A stretch of 64,000 bases of DNA from Acidobacteriaceae bacterium. Its GTDB lineage: Bacteria; Acidobacteriota; Terriglobia; Bryobacterales; Bryobacteraceae. The notes beneath the pieces are model-generated. The model did not search any database, was not told where the DNA came from, and worked only from the letters and a program-made list of their open reading frames with translations. The position numbers and the translations under genes were made by a program. Position 1 is the stretch's first letter. The number at the start of each line of letters is the position of its first letter. The stretch covers positions 62,001 through 126,000 of the forward strand of contig JAFAYL010000047.1 in the NCBI GenBank assembly GCA_019240405.1, read 5' to 3'. This document shows, piece after piece, positions 37,561 to 46,788 of this stretch.

Positions 37561-39678
37561 TTACTGACTCCTGTCGGCTGCCGCTTTCAGTTTTTCGCGT
37601 TGTTCTTTGAGAATCGCTTTCCGGCTGAGCTTGATTTTGTTGCCTTCGAGCGCGAGTACCTTGACGAGAATCTGATCCCCTTCTTTGAGCTCGTCGCGGA
37701 CATTCTTGATCCGACTCTCAGAAATTTCACTGATGTGCAGGAGACCGTCGGTGCCAGGGAAGATCTCGACAAAAGCTCCGAAGTCGGCAATGCGAACGAC
37801 CTTGCCAAGATAAGTTTTCCCGATTTCGGCAACCGCTGCGATGTCGCTTACCATTTGTAGCGCGCGAGTGGCAGAGCCGCCATCGGAAGCGAAGATGTTG
37901 ACCGTGCCGTCATCGGTGACATCGATCTTTACGCCGGTCTGTTCGATGATTCCTTTGATCACCTTGCCGCCGGGCCCGATCAGCTCACGGATTTTGTCAG
38001 TCGGAATCTTGGTTGTGTAGATTCGTGGCGCGTATTGAGAGAGATGGGTGCGCGGGGCGGATATCGCGGCGTTCATGATTTGTAAGATCTCCAGGCGGCC
38101 TTTGCGCGCCTGCTCCAGAGCTTCTCTCATGATGCTGGTGGTCACGTTCGGAACTTTGATGTCCATCTGCAGGGCGGTAATGCCGTCGCTGGTGCCGGCC
38201 ACTTTGAAATCCATGTCGCCGTAATGATCTTCGGCACCCGCGATGTCGGTCAGGACGGCGTGCGAATCGCCTTCGAGCACGAGTCCCATGGCGATACCCG
38301 CGACCGGAGCGGCAACCGGGACGCCCGCGTCCATCAGCGATAGCGTTCCACCACAGACGCTGGCCATGGAACTGGAACCGTTCGATTCGAGAATGTCACT
38401 GACGAGCCGCAACGTGTATGGAAAATCCTTCTCATCCGGGATAACGGGCGCAAGCGAGCGCTCTGCGAGAGCCCCGTGACCGATTTCTCGTCGGCCTGGG
38501 CCACGCATAAACCCTACTTCTCCAACACTGAACGGAGGGAAGTTATAGTGCAGCATGAACCGCTTTGAAGTTTCGGTTGGGTCGAATAATTCGATGCGCT
38601 GCTCGTCATCCTTGGTTCCGAGAGTGGTTGTGACTAGCGCCTGCGTTTCCCCGCGGGTGAAGATAGCGGACCCGTGCGTACGGGGCAGAACACCGACTTC
38701 GCAGGTGATTGGCCGGATCTGATCGAAAGCCCGGCCGTCGGGGCGCCGGTGCTCTTTAAGCATCTGATCACGGAAGATACGTTCCTTCAGGTGATCGAAA
38801 AGTTTGCCGGCTTCGGCTTGCTCGGCCTCCTCTGGGAAGAGAGCAATGGCCTTTTCTTTGGCTTGATCGACGCGCGCGTAGCTTTCAAGCTTGGGATACT
38901 TCTGCGTATTGAGGGCATCGGTGAGCTCGGCGCGAACCGCATCGGAGATTTTGGTGAACATCTCCTGATTGAGTGCCGGCGGCGTGTATTTGCGCTTTGC
39001 TTTTCCAGCGAATTTGACAAGCTCTCGAATGCCTGCGGCGATTTTCTTGCAGCAGTCGTGACCGAACTCGATCGCCTCAATCACTGCGGCTTCGGAAGCG
39101 TCGTTTGCGCCGGCTTCGACCATGACGATGCCGTCCTCGGTTCCGGCTACAACGATGCTCAATCGCGCGTCTCTAGTTTCGTCATAGCTCGGGTTGGCGC
39201 GGTAGGTGCCGCTAACAAGTCCGACGCGGACGCCTCCAAGTACGTGGTGAAACGGTATATCGGAAATTGCCAGAGCGGCGCCTGCCCCAACGATTGCAAG
39301 CACGCCGGGGTCATGCTCCGGATCAGCCGAGAGCACCATAGCGATGAGCTGGGTTTCGTTGCTGAAGCCTTCAGGGAACAGGGGCCGGACGGGGCGATCG
39401 ATCAAGCGGCTAGTGAGAATTTCTTTTTCGGAGGGGCGGCCTTCACGTTTGATAAAGCCGCCAGGGAACCTTCCAGCCGCATAAGTGTACTCGCGGTAAT
39501 CGACGGTGAGCGGGAAGAAGCTAGCGCCAGGCTTGGGCTTCTCGGTGGAGACAGCGGTGACTAGCACGACCGAATCTCCAGAACGAACGACGACAGACCC
39601 GTTGGCCTGTTTGGCAACTTTGCCGGTCTCGAGCGAGACCTTTGACCCGTAGAGGTCAATTTCAACTGTGTGTGACAT
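37561..39678 (-). CDS. pnp: Polyribonucleotide nucleotidyltransferase (PNPase)
   Basis: This 705-residue exoribonuclease degrades RNA phosphorolytically in a trimer. Two RNase PH domains are present (the first near 10-140; the second from about 315, with [21 protein letters not shown]), linked by a helical domain. KH ([20 protein letters not shown]) and S1 ([20 protein letters not shown]) RNA-binding domains follow. The length is normal. It lies 125 bp downstream of rpsO, the conserved rpsO-pnp pair, where PNPase commonly autoregulates its own leader. Confidence 0.98.
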   Translation of the reverse strand: MSHTVEIDLYGSKVSLETGKVAKQANGSVVVRSGDSVVLVTAVSTEKPKPGASFFPLTVDYREYTYAAGRFPGGFIKREGRPSEKEILTSRLIDRPVRPLFPEGFSNETQLIAMVLSADPEHDPGVLAIVGAGAALAISDIPFHHVLGGVRVGLVSGTYRANPSYDETRDARLSIVVAGTEDGIVMVEAGANDASEAAVIEAIEFGHDCCKKIAAGIRELVKFAGKAKRKYTPPALNQEMFTKISDAVRAELTDALNTQKYPKLESYARVDQAKEKAIALFPEEAEQAEAGKLFDHLKERIFRDQMLKEHRRPDGRAFDQIRPITCEVGVLPRTHGSAIFTRGETQALVTTTLGTKDDEQRIELFDPTETSKRFMLHYNFPPFSVGEVGFMRGPGRREIGHGALAERSLAPVIPDEKDFPYTLRLVSDILESNGSSSMASVCGGTLSLMDAGVPVAAPVAGIAMGLVLEGDSHAVLTDIAGAEDHYGDMDFKVAGTSDGITALQMDIKVPNVTTSIMREALEQARKGRLEILQIMNAAISAPRTHLSQYAPRIYTTKIPTDKIRELIGPGGKVIKGIIEQTGVKIDVTDDGTVNIFASDGGSATRALQMVSDIAAVAEIGKTYLGKVVRIADFGAFVEIFPGTDGLLHISEISESRIKNVRDELKEGDQILVKVLALEGNKIKLSRKAILKEQREKLKAAADRSQ

Positions 39679-39803
39679 TTCTCAATTCCGATGCGCGGTT
39701 CGCATCACGTTTCTCCGTGCTTGGCGCCAGTCGAAGAGACGGGCTTGCCAGCTTGGTTCAGGATCAGGTGGAGGACTTAGAGCTTGAAAGGAAGAACCGC
39801 TCA

Positions 39804-40073
39804 CTAGCGGCGAATGCCGAGACTCTGGATGAGAGCCTGGTAACGCTCCGGACTGCGATCCTTCAAGTACTTCAGCAGTTTTCGGCGGCGGGCAACCATA
39901 CTAAGCAGGCCGCGCCGTGAGTGATGATCCTTCTGATGAGTTTTGAAGTGCTCTGTCAGATGCTGAATACGCTGACTCAGGAGCGCAACTTGAACTTCGG
40001 GCGAGCCGGAATCGGATTTGTTGATCCGGTACTTGTGGATTATCTGCGATTTCTGCTCTACCGCCAGACTCAT
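39804..40073 (-). CDS. rpsO: 30S ribosomal protein S15
   Basis: This 89-residue protein has the S15 pattern: [34 protein letters not shown] and [13 protein letters not shown]. It binds the three-way junction of 16S rRNA helices 20-22. The gene precedes pnp on the same strand. The 125-bp spacer between them is where RNase III or autoregulatory structures sit in other bacteria; I did not resolve a clear long hairpin there. Confidence 0.98.
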   Translation of the reverse strand: MSLAVEQKSQIIHKYRINKSDSGSPEVQVALLSQRIQHLTEHFKTHQKDHHSRRGLLSMVARRRKLLKYLKDRSPERYQALIQSLGIRR

Positions 40074-40171
40074 GCTGGGAAACGAAACTCCTCGGTCTTT
40101 ACCTTAATCTTGATTTTGTTCCCCTTTAATGTACCACAACCAACCTTTTTGCCGGCGCAACTTAGCAGGCC

Positions 40172-40408
40172 TCAGCAACGAGACTCAACAGGTTCGTGCT
40201 GCCGCAGAAATCCGAGCACAGCCATGACCTGTTCTCGGGTCACATCGAAGTTATCGAGTACCTCTTCGATCTCCTCCGCAGTACCGCCGCTGTGGATGTT
40301 ATTCGTAACAACGTTGACCGGGATACGTGTTCCTGCGAATACTGGAGCCCCGCTTTGCCGATTGGGATCTATTTCTATACCTGGGCACTTGGACCAGTCA
40401 ATTGCCAT
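40172..40408 (-). CDS. DUF433 family protein (putative antitoxin)
   Basis: This 78-residue protein matches the DUF433 (VapB45-like) family: CPGIEIDPNRQSGAPVFAGT, RIPVNVVTNNI, GGTAEEIEEVLDNFDVTREQ and VMAVLGFLRQHE. The fold is a short winged-helix-like DNA-binding module often paired with a PIN-like DUF5615 toxin immediately downstream. Here the downstream 98 bp leads straight to rpsO, so no toxin partner is present. It may be an orphan regulator or the residue of a lost module. Confidence 0.85.
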   Translation of the reverse strand: MAIDWSKCPGIEIDPNRQSGAPVFAGTRIPVNVVTNNIHSGGTAEEIEEVLDNFDVTREQVMAVLGFLRQHEPVESRC

Positions 40409-40433
40409 GCTTGATGGGTTCCCTCCCTTGAGG

Positions 40434-40462
40434 TTACAGCCTTTTAGTGGCGAAGGCTGTAA
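40434..40462. repeat. 10-bp inverted repeat upstream of the DUF433 gene
   Basis: TTACAGCCTT and AAGGCTGTAA are perfect reverse complements with a 9-nt spacer, 26 bp upstream of the DUF433 start on the minus strand. It is placed as an operator or leader hairpin. No T-run follows, so a simple terminator is unlikely. Confidence 0.5.
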
Positions 40463-40525
40463 TGTCGAAACGAAGCGAGGAGCGTTAGCGACCTTGTATC
40501 GGACCCAGACGCGTCAAATTCGCTT

Positions 40526-40554
40526 GTGCTCCTGGCTCTGTAGAAGCGGAGCAC
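40526..40554 (+). promoter_or_regulatory. 7-bp inverted repeat just upstream of the first Gfo/Idh gene
   Basis: GTGCTCC and GGAGCAC are perfect arms separated by 15 nt, ending 22 bp before the chosen start at 40577. It is close enough to influence translation initiation, but the stem is short and the spacer long. Confidence 0.25.
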
Positions 40555-40576
40555 TAGGATGAAACAGAGGATTGGT

Positions 40577-41728
40577 ATGGACCGAGTGAACCGGCGGTTG
40601 TTCCTAAAAGCAGTTCCTCCAGCGGTCCTGGCGCCCGCGCTTCCTGACGGAGCATCGCGCCCCATCCTGCACGAGAGGGCCGGGCCGGGGCGGAATCCGG
40701 ACGAGAAGCCGAATCAGACAATCAGATTCGCGGTTATCGGACTCGATCACTACCACATCATGGGCATGACAGCGGCGATCCAGCGTGGAGGCGGGCAACT
40801 TGTTTCGTTGTATGCGACCGATCCGAAGGCCATTGCGGATTTTCGGAAGCGCTTCGGGGATGTAAAGCTCGCGAGAAGCGAAGACGAAATTCTCGAAGAT
40901 AAGTCAATACAGCTCGTAGCGGCTGCGCCGATTCCGGATCAGCGCGCGCCGCTCGGGATTCGTGTGATGCGCCACGGGAAAGATTATTTGAGCGATAAGC
41001 CTGCGATTATCACGCTCGAACAACTGGTCGAAGTTCGGAAGACGATTCGAGAGACCGGGCGCATTTTCGCCATCATGTATTCGGAACGGCTGGAGGTGAA
41101 GGCAGCGGTGAAGGCGGGAGAATTAGTGAAGGCGGGCGCGATCGGCCGAGTGGTTCAGACGGTGAATCTCGCCCCACATAAGGTGAATGACATCACCCGT
41201 CCGGCCTGGTTCTGGGATCCGGCGCGGTACGGTGGAATTCTATGCGATATCGGGTCGCACCAAGCCGATCAATTTGTGTACTACACGGGATCCACTGCGG
41301 CGGAAGTGACGGCCTCGCAGATTGCTAATGTGAATCATCCGGACAAGCCGAAATTCCAGGATTTTGGGGACATGATGGTGCATGGGAACGGCGGGGCGGG
41401 ATATATCCGCGTCGATTGGTTCACTCCGAACGGGCTGGGAATCTGGGGCGATGGGCGGCTGTTCATTTTGGGAACGGAGGGTTACATCGAATTACGGAAA
41501 TACATCGATATAGCCGGGCATAAGGGCGGCAATCACCTCTTCATCGTTGACCAGAAGCAAACACGTTATATGGATTGCGACGACGTGGTCCTGCCGTTTG
41601 GGCCACAGTTTGTGAGCGATATTGTGAATCGAACGCACGTTGCGCAGGACCAGGAGCAGGCGCTGCTCGCGACCGAGCTGGTACTCAAGGCGCAGAAGAA
41701 TGCCAATCGGCTAGAATTTTCGACCTGA
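40577..41728 (+). CDS. Tat-exported Gfo/Idh/MocA family oxidoreductase
   Basis: This 383-residue protein starts at the ATG at 40577, chosen over 40559 because an AGAGGA sits at a good distance upstream and places the twin-arginine motif NRRLFLKAVPP at residues 4-14. The NAD(P)-binding Rossmann fold begins IRFAVIGLDHYH, the catalytic-site region includes YLSDKPAII (EKP-like), and the C-terminal domain contains ICDIGSHQADQF. Family members oxidise sugars or sugar derivatives. The substrate is unknown. A related gene follows 16 bp downstream, and the two probably form an operon. Confidence 0.9.
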   Translation: MDRVNRRLFLKAVPPAVLAPALPDGASRPILHERAGPGRNPDEKPNQTIRFAVIGLDHYHIMGMTAAIQRGGGQLVSLYATDPKAIADFRKRFGDVKLARSEDEILEDKSIQLVAAAPIPDQRAPLGIRVMRHGKDYLSDKPAIITLEQLVEVRKTIRETGRIFAIMYSERLEVKAAVKAGELVKAGAIGRVVQTVNLAPHKVNDITRPAWFWDPARYGGILCDIGSHQADQFVYYTGSTAAEVTASQIANVNHPDKPKFQDFGDMMVHGNGGAGYIRVDWFTPNGLGIWGDGRLFILGTEGYIELRKYIDIAGHKGGNHLFIVDQKQTRYMDCDDVVLPFGPQFVSDIVNRTHVAQDQEQALLATELVLKAQKNANRLEFST

Positions 41729-41744
41729 GAAGCGGCGGATTTGA

Positions 41745-43097
41745 ATGGCGCGTAATCCTGGGATCTCGAGACGCTCATTTCTGACAACGGCGGCTTTTCC
41801 GGCTATCGTGCCCTCGCGCGTTTTCGGGCAGATGCCCCCGAACAGCCGGATCAATGTCGGAGCAATCGGCGCCGGCCGCATCTCACGTATTCACGATTTG
41901 CCTGCCATCTTGAAGTACGATTCGGCGCGGGTGATTGCCGTTTGCGATCTGGATGCGAAGCGCTTGGAGCAGGGGAAACTGCTCGTGAATGAGTATTACG
42001 CGAAGTCATCGGGCAAAGTGTACGATGGCGTGACTGCGTATCACAACTATCACGAACTGCTATCGAACAAAGATATTGATGCGGTGGTCATATCGACTCC
42101 CGATCATCAGCACGCGATTGTAGCGGTGGATGCGGTACGGGCGGGCAAAGACGTTTATTTACAGAAACCGGCTTCGCTGACGATTGCCGAGGGCCGTTAT
42201 CTCAGCAACGCAGTGCAGGCTTCGGGACGAATTCTGCAGATCGGATCGCAACAACGATCGTGGAAACAGTTTCACCGGGCGTGCGAGCTTGCGCGAAATG
42301 GTCGCATCGGCGAAGTGAAGCATGTTGAGATCGGTCTCCCGGTGGACCCTGCGGGACCGGATGCTCCGGAAATGCCGGTTCCGCCGAACCTCAACTATGA
42401 TGCGTGGCTTGGATCGACGCCAGTGGTTTACTACACCGAGATGCGCGTGCATCCGCAGAATGGATTCGACCGGCCGGGCTGGTTGCGTTGCGAACAATTT
42501 GGAGCGGGCATGATTACCGGCTGGGGAGCGCATCACGTAGATACAGCGCATTGGGGAATGAACACGGAATACACAGGCCCGGTGGAAGTTTGGGGAACGG
42601 CGGAGTTTCCGAAACACGGATTGTGGGACGTGCATGGGAAGTTCAAGACGCAGGCGGTGTACGCGAATGGCGTGACAATGACGATTTCCGATGAATATCC
42701 GAACGGGATCAAATTCTACGGGACGAAGGGTTGGATTTTTGTGACGCGCGATACGCCGGTAACATCGAGCGACCCTGGTGCAAAAGGCCAAAAGATTCAG
42801 CCGTTATCCGCCAGCGATCCGAGAATTTTGGGCAGCGTAATCGGGCCGAACGAGATTCACCTTTACAAAAGCGAGGACCAGCATGGCAATTGGCTGGATT
42901 GCATACGGAGCCGGAAGCAGCCGATTGCTCCCGTAGAGATTGGACACAGAGCGTGCTCTACGTGCCTGCTACATCATATTGCGATGAAGACAGGGCGCAA
43001 GCTGCATTGGGATCCCATAAAAGAGCGGTTCAAGAATGACGACGATGCGAACGCGATGCTGAGCCGACCGCAGCGAGCGCCTTACATGTTCACCTAA
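41745..43097 (+). CDS. Tat-exported Gfo/Idh/MocA family oxidoreductase
   Basis: This 450-residue protein carries the Tat motif SRRSFLTTAAFPAIVPSRVF at residues 6-25. The Rossmann domain begins NVGAIGAGRISRIHDLP; DVYLQKPASLTIAEGRY contains the catalytic-type QKP (EKP variant); the substrate domain includes GAGMITGWGAHHVDTAHWGM. The GWGAHHVD form is shared with many planctomycete and acidobacterial Gfo/Idh members acting on glycans. It follows the previous oxidoreductase gene closely and converges on ccmD, overlapping by 4 nt. Confidence 0.93.
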   Translation: MARNPGISRRSFLTTAAFPAIVPSRVFGQMPPNSRINVGAIGAGRISRIHDLPAILKYDSARVIAVCDLDAKRLEQGKLLVNEYYAKSSGKVYDGVTAYHNYHELLSNKDIDAVVISTPDHQHAIVAVDAVRAGKDVYLQKPASLTIAEGRYLSNAVQASGRILQIGSQQRSWKQFHRACELARNGRIGEVKHVEIGLPVDPAGPDAPEMPVPPNLNYDAWLGSTPVVYYTEMRVHPQNGFDRPGWLRCEQFGAGMITGWGAHHVDTAHWGMNTEYTGPVEVWGTAEFPKHGLWDVHGKFKTQAVYANGVTMTISDEYPNGIKFYGTKGWIFVTRDTPVTSSDPGAKGQKIQPLSASDPRILGSVIGPNEIHLYKSEDQHGNWLDCIRSRKQPIAPVEIGHRACSTCLLHHIAMKTGRKLHWDPIKERFKNDDDANAMLSRPQRAPYMFT

Positions 43098-43246
43098 GGG
43101 TGTTTCGAGCTGACAAGGTTTCTAACCTGTTCAAGTTCTTTCTTGAGGCGAGCACCCCGGCGGGCAAGGCTCACTATATAAATCAGCACAATGAGCCAGG
43201 CGGCGAGAAAGCCGTAAAACATGAAAGTGAAGTTGCGTGTGTCCAT
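43094..43246 (-). CDS. ccmD: CcmD-like small membrane protein
   Basis: From the ATG at 43246 this 50-residue protein has one transmembrane helix (FMFYGFLAAWLIVLIYIVSL) followed by a basic helix (ARRGARLKKELEQV). That is the usual CcmD layout, and its position directly after ccmC supports the call. CcmD helps release holo-CcmE from the CcmABC complex. Earlier in-frame starts lie inside ccmC and are rejected. Confidence 0.8.
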   Translation of the reverse strand: MDTRNFTFMFYGFLAAWLIVLIYIVSLARRGARLKKELEQVRNLVSSKHP

Positions 43247-43250
43247 GGCG

Positions 43251-43937
43251 CTAAGCAGCATTGGCGAGGCGGCGGAGTGAATCAATCTCGCGGGCCATCG
43301 TTTCCTGGCGGGTTCGAACGAGAACCAGAGCCGCTGCGATCATCAGGATTGCAAGAAAATTTAGATACAGCATGTGTTCCATGGCGGGATCGATATTTCC
43401 GCCACCTGTACGAATGCTGAGCACAGGACTCGGATGCTGAGTTCGGAACCATTGGATGGACTTCCACACTAGAATCACGTCGGCGAAGCCGAAGATCGAG
43501 AGTGCGGCGGAAAGGCGGGCGCGCTGTGTTGGTTCGTCGATTGCCCGGCGCAGCATCAGATAGCCGCTGTAGATTAAAACACAAACCAGCATCGAGGTTA
43601 AACGGGCATCCCAGGTCCACCAGATGCCCCAAATAATGCGAGCCCAAATCATTCCGGTGACCAAATTGACGCACGCAAAAACCACGCCGACTTCAGTGAC
43701 CGAAGCGGCCAGCGAATCGTAACGCAAGTTGCCGGAGATTAGATACATGATGCTCAAAACAAGCGTCACAAAGAAGCCCGTGAAAGCTGTAATCGCGGCG
43801 GGCACGTGAAAGAAGATAATGCGGTAGATGGCGCCCTGCGCTGCTTCATCCGGCAAAACCAGGAAGATATGGTACAGGTTATAGGCCAGAAGAAGAGCTG
43901 CGATTGCAGCAAGCGCGATGACTAGTCTTTCCCGCAT
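43251..43937 (-). CDS. ccmC: Heme exporter/handling protein CcmC
   Basis: This 228-residue polytopic protein has six hydrophobic segments and the tryptophan-rich heme-handling motif IIWGIWWTWDARLTSM (WGxxWxWD) at about residues 106-121. A histidine lies in IIFFHVPAAITAF before the second helix. CcmC presents heme to CcmE on the periplasmic side. It lies 27 bp after ccmB and 4 bp before ccmD. Confidence 0.95.
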   Translation of the reverse strand: MRERLVIALAAIAALLLAYNLYHIFLVLPDEAAQGAIYRIIFFHVPAAITAFTGFFVTLVLSIMYLISGNLRYDSLAASVTEVGVVFACVNLVTGMIWARIIWGIWWTWDARLTSMLVCVLIYSGYLMLRRAIDEPTQRARLSAALSIFGFADVILVWKSIQWFRTQHPSPVLSIRTGGGNIDPAMEHMLYLNFLAILMIAAALVLVRTRQETMAREIDSLRRLANAA

Positions 43938-43964
43938 GCCGGTTGATCCATATCAATTCTGCTA

Positions 43965-44645
43965 CTAGTTGACCAAAATTGCTTCCGCGAGAGCTAGAGC
44001 GAGCGCGGTAAACACGACGTCGAAAACCACGAGAAGCCGGCCCCAAAGTAACTGATCGGGCGAGAGCGGCTGATTTCTGAATAGAGTGTCAGTCAGCTCG
44101 ACAGCCGCAATTAAGAGCGGGATCAATATTGGATAGATGATGACCGGAAGCATCAGCTCGCGAAGCCGCAGATTGACAGTGAGCGCGCCGAAGACGGCCC
44201 CGAGAATGGATATACCCCAGCTTGCAAGAATGCAAACGAGCGCGAGTTCGATGGGGCGTAGCCACCAGCGCAAGTTATAGAAGACGCCGAAGACAACCAG
44301 CGAGATTGCTTCGAGGAAAAGTAGGAGCACGAAAATTGCAGCCGCTTTCCCAAGCAGGAGACTCGCGGGCGAGATGGGAGAGGAAAGCAACACGTCAAGG
44401 CAGTCGTTCGGCAGCTCGCGGACGAAAGCGCGGTTGAAGATCAGCGCTCCGGAAAATGCGAACACGATCCAAAGGAGACCTGCTGCGATTTCGCGGGTGA
44501 CATCAGCAGCGGGGTCGAAGGCGAAACTGAAGAGCAACAGCATGACGACACTGAATGCGATCGCCGCGTTCAGCGATTCTTTAGTGCGAAGCTCGACCGT
44601 GAGATCTTTGCGCGCAATAGAGAGCGCCTGAAGCAGAGACCTCAT
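43965..44645 (-). CDS. ccmB: Heme ABC transporter permease CcmB
   Basis: This 226-residue membrane protein has about six spans and the family segments DLTVELRTKESLNAA at the N-terminus, the ALIFNRAFVRELPNDCLDVL cytoplasmic loop and LPVIIYPILIPLLIAA. It forms the membrane part of the CcmABCD complex that releases holo-CcmE. Its ATG overlaps the ccmA stop by 4 nt. Confidence 0.95.
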   Translation of the reverse strand: MRSLLQALSIARKDLTVELRTKESLNAAIAFSVVMLLLFSFAFDPAADVTREIAAGLLWIVFAFSGALIFNRAFVRELPNDCLDVLLSSPISPASLLLGKAAAIFVLLLFLEAISLVVFGVFYNLRWWLRPIELALVCILASWGISILGAVFGALTVNLRLRELMLPVIIYPILIPLLIAAVELTDTLFRNQPLSPDQLLWGRLLVVFDVVFTALALALAEAILVN

Positions 44646-45340
44646 TCCAAGTTCATTCGGTACAAAAGAGCCGGGTCTTCGAGCATCTCCGGCGTGCGCT
44701 CACCTGAAAAGCGCAATCTGCCGTTCTCGATCAGAGCGACATGGGAGGCAATGGTCAAGGCTTCCCGGAGCTGATGAGTCGAGATGAGGATGGTGGCGCC
44801 GGCCTTACGCGCTTCGTGCAGCAGCTCGGTTAGTGCCGCGATTGCATGATCATCGAGCGCAGTGAAGGGTTCATCTAGCACCAGAATTTTCGGCGAGTGT
44901 AGAAAGGCGCGTGCCAGCGCGAGGCGCTGGTGCATACCGCGAGAAAACTGGCGAACGGGCATGCCGGAAACGCGAGCGAGACCGACTCGCTCGAGTGAAG
45001 AATCGATCAAGCTGCTGTTGGTTTTCAGCCCGGCGATGCGGGCGAAAAAATACAGATTCTCGCGAGCAGTGAGGTCTTCATAAACACCGATACCATGCCC
45101 GAGAAAGCCGATCTGGCGGCGAGTTGTTTGCTTTCGCGGCGGTTCGCCGAACAGGCGAACGGTCCCGCGGTCAAACCGGGATAATCCAGCGAGAACCCGG
45201 AGCAAAGTCGTCTTCCCTGCCCCATTCCGTCCGATGAGCGCGCAACAGGCGTCCTCGGGGACGCTTAGCGTGAAATCACGAACAGCAGCGTAGTCGCCAT
45301 AGAATTTCCAGAGTTGGTCGATCTGGATTGCGTCGAACAT
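44642..45340 (-). CDS. ccmA: Cytochrome c biogenesis ATPase CcmA
   Basis: This 232-residue ABC ATPase has Walker A GRNGAGKTTLLRVL near residue 37, signature FSRGMHQRLALARAF near 135, Walker B ILVLDEPFTALDD and H-loop STHQLREAL. It drives release of heme-loaded CcmE from CcmC. It is placed by synteny, directly followed by ccmB. A 21-bp gap separates it from the upstream accessory gene. Confidence 0.95.
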   Translation of the reverse strand: MFDAIQIDQLWKFYGDYAAVRDFTLSVPEDACCALIGRNGAGKTTLLRVLAGLSRFDRGTVRLFGEPPRKQTTRRQIGFLGHGIGVYEDLTARENLYFFARIAGLKTNSSLIDSSLERVGLARVSGMPVRQFSRGMHQRLALARAFLHSPKILVLDEPFTALDDHAIAALTELLHEARKAGATILISTHQLREALTIASHVALIENGRLRFSGERTPEMLEDPALLYRMNLE

Positions 45341-45361
45341 GAAGGGAGCCAGCTGACGATT

Positions 45362-46375
45362 CTATTTTGCGTACGGTGAGCGGACGGGCGAGGTTCGAAA
45401 GAGAATGGCGAGACCAAGGCCCAGAATCGAAAACACAAGCACAAGGAGGAGGGTCAAATGCGAATAGATCTGCGGGTTGCCTTGCGTGACTTGAGGCGAG
45501 TCACTGTTATCGCCGGGAGCCGAGTTGTCGTTTCGAAGCGAGCCAGTTCCCGTGATATCGGCCGCAAAATTGTCGCTTGAGAGAACGTTGTAAACGCCGG
45601 CCTGTGTGGTTGGCTCAGTTCCTACCTGTTGAATATCCTTTCCCGCGAGAATCACGCCTTGGGGCGCGATCAACCGAAGAGGACCGCTCTGCATTCCTTT
45701 GATATCCACCACGCGGCCGTGGAACGTGAAGGGCGAGCCGACCGGCAATGCATAAGAAACCTGGAATTCTGTCTCGCCGGGCTTGATGGGAAATTGCACT
45801 TTGAAAATGTCACGTTGATCTGTTTTTTCAGCGGGACGGGGCAGAGGCATGCCTTGCGGGCCGCGGGCGGTGATACGCACTTGGCCGTTTGCCTCGCGCG
45901 GCAGATAGAAGCGAATGCCGCCGAGCGCGTCATTATTCAATGTTGTGTTCGAGTCGTTTTGGAGGATCACGGTCTCGTCCACATTGATGCGGCTGGAAGA
46001 TGGCTCGAAGAGAAGCATGCGTTGAGCGATTCGGGCTACGGAGGGCGATTTTGTGGATTCGTACACGTCAAGTTCAACACCCGATGTGGAAATATTCGGG
46101 GTCATCAGCTTGTTATAGTTGACGCCCTTATAAATAGCTTGCAGTAATTGTGGCCCGCCACCCGGCTGATCCCTTTCAAATTGAAAGTGACCTGCTGCAT
46201 CGCTTATGGTCCTGCCGAGCGTTTGCATGCCTTGCGCACCAGGCTTGACGAGCGTGATGTTTACCCCGGGCTGCGATTTGCCGGTTGTGCGATTGATAAC
46301 GTGTCCGTCAATTGACGCGAACGCGGCTCCAGCGCCGAAAAACAGCAGCACGGGAGCGCAGAGAGTCGTTCTCAT
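45362..46375 (-). CDS. Membrane-anchored carboxypeptidase-regulatory-like domain protein in the ccm operon
   Basis: From the ATG at 46375 this 337-residue protein has a signal peptide (residues 1-20, ending AAFAS). A carboxypeptidase-regulatory or Cna-B-like beta sandwich follows (IDGHVINRTTGKSQPGVNIT; DAAGHFQFERD), then further beta-rich domains and a C-terminal transmembrane helix (LTLLLVLVFSILGLGLAILF) with a basic tail. It should be periplasmic and anchored. The start overlaps the preceding gene's stop. It is not a known Ccm subunit; a role in presenting substrates or folding is only suggested by location. Confidence 0.82.
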   Translation of the reverse strand: MRTTLCAPVLLFFGAGAAFASIDGHVINRTTGKSQPGVNITLVKPGAQGMQTLGRTISDAAGHFQFERDQPGGGPQLLQAIYKGVNYNKLMTPNISTSGVELDVYESTKSPSVARIAQRMLLFEPSSSRINVDETVILQNDSNTTLNNDALGGIRFYLPREANGQVRITARGPQGMPLPRPAEKTDQRDIFKVQFPIKPGETEFQVSYALPVGSPFTFHGRVVDIKGMQSGPLRLIAPQGVILAGKDIQQVGTEPTTQAGVYNVLSSDNFAADITGTGSLRNDNSAPGDNSDSPQVTQGNPQIYSHLTLLLVLVFSILGLGLAILFRTSPVRSPYAK

Positions 46376-46788
46376 GCAATTGCTCTCCCGCATTCACCGC
46401 AATATTTGAGCGTTTGGGGGAACTCCGCTCCGCAATGGGGGCAAACTGTCGCGGGCTTTCGAGTGCTCGGCGCTGTCGATGGAGCGAGCTTCGGTGGAAC
46501 TCGTTGCGGCATTAATCCCAATCTTTTGATGGTTTCGTCGGTTTGCGCGAGAACCGTGGCCAGCTCCTTTTGTAGTGCCTGTTTCGTTTGCTGATAGTCA
46601 TGGTCCGAGAGTTTGCCGACCCGGTATTCGAATTGAAGGTCGCGCAGATTATCGTAGATGGCTTGCTTGCGATCTTCGAGATGCTGGATGGGTGAGACCG
46701 ATAAAGGCTCAGGGACGTCCTTCGGACGAATGAACAAGGTGAACACGAGAGCGCCGACTGCCAGCAGAGCTGCTACGAACACGATCAT
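46372..46788 (-). CDS. CcmI-like membrane protein with C-terminal zinc ribbon
   Basis: This 138-residue protein begins with a transmembrane helix (VFVAALLAVGALVFTLFI). A helical pair follows (IYDNLRDLQFEYRVGKLSDH, DYQQTKQALQKELATVL) that resembles the N-terminal part of CcmI/CycH, and a proline linker leads to a CPHCGAEF...CGECG zinc ribbon. The zinc ribbon is unlike proteobacterial CcmI, which ends in TPR repeats. Overlaps with both neighbouring genes (4 nt each side) place it firmly in the operon. Confidence 0.8.
   Translation of the reverse strand: MIVFVAALLAVGALVFTLFIRPKDVPEPLSVSPIQHLEDRKQAIYDNLRDLQFEYRVGKLSDHDYQQTKQALQKELATVLAQTDETIKRLGLMPQRVPPKLAPSTAPSTRKPATVCPHCGAEFPQTLKYCGECGRAIA

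Noticed and set aside
38674-39564. Open frame of 296 codons on the plus strand opposite pnp
   Set aside because: It lies entirely inside the certain pnp gene and shows no recognisable domain; an effect of codon bias.
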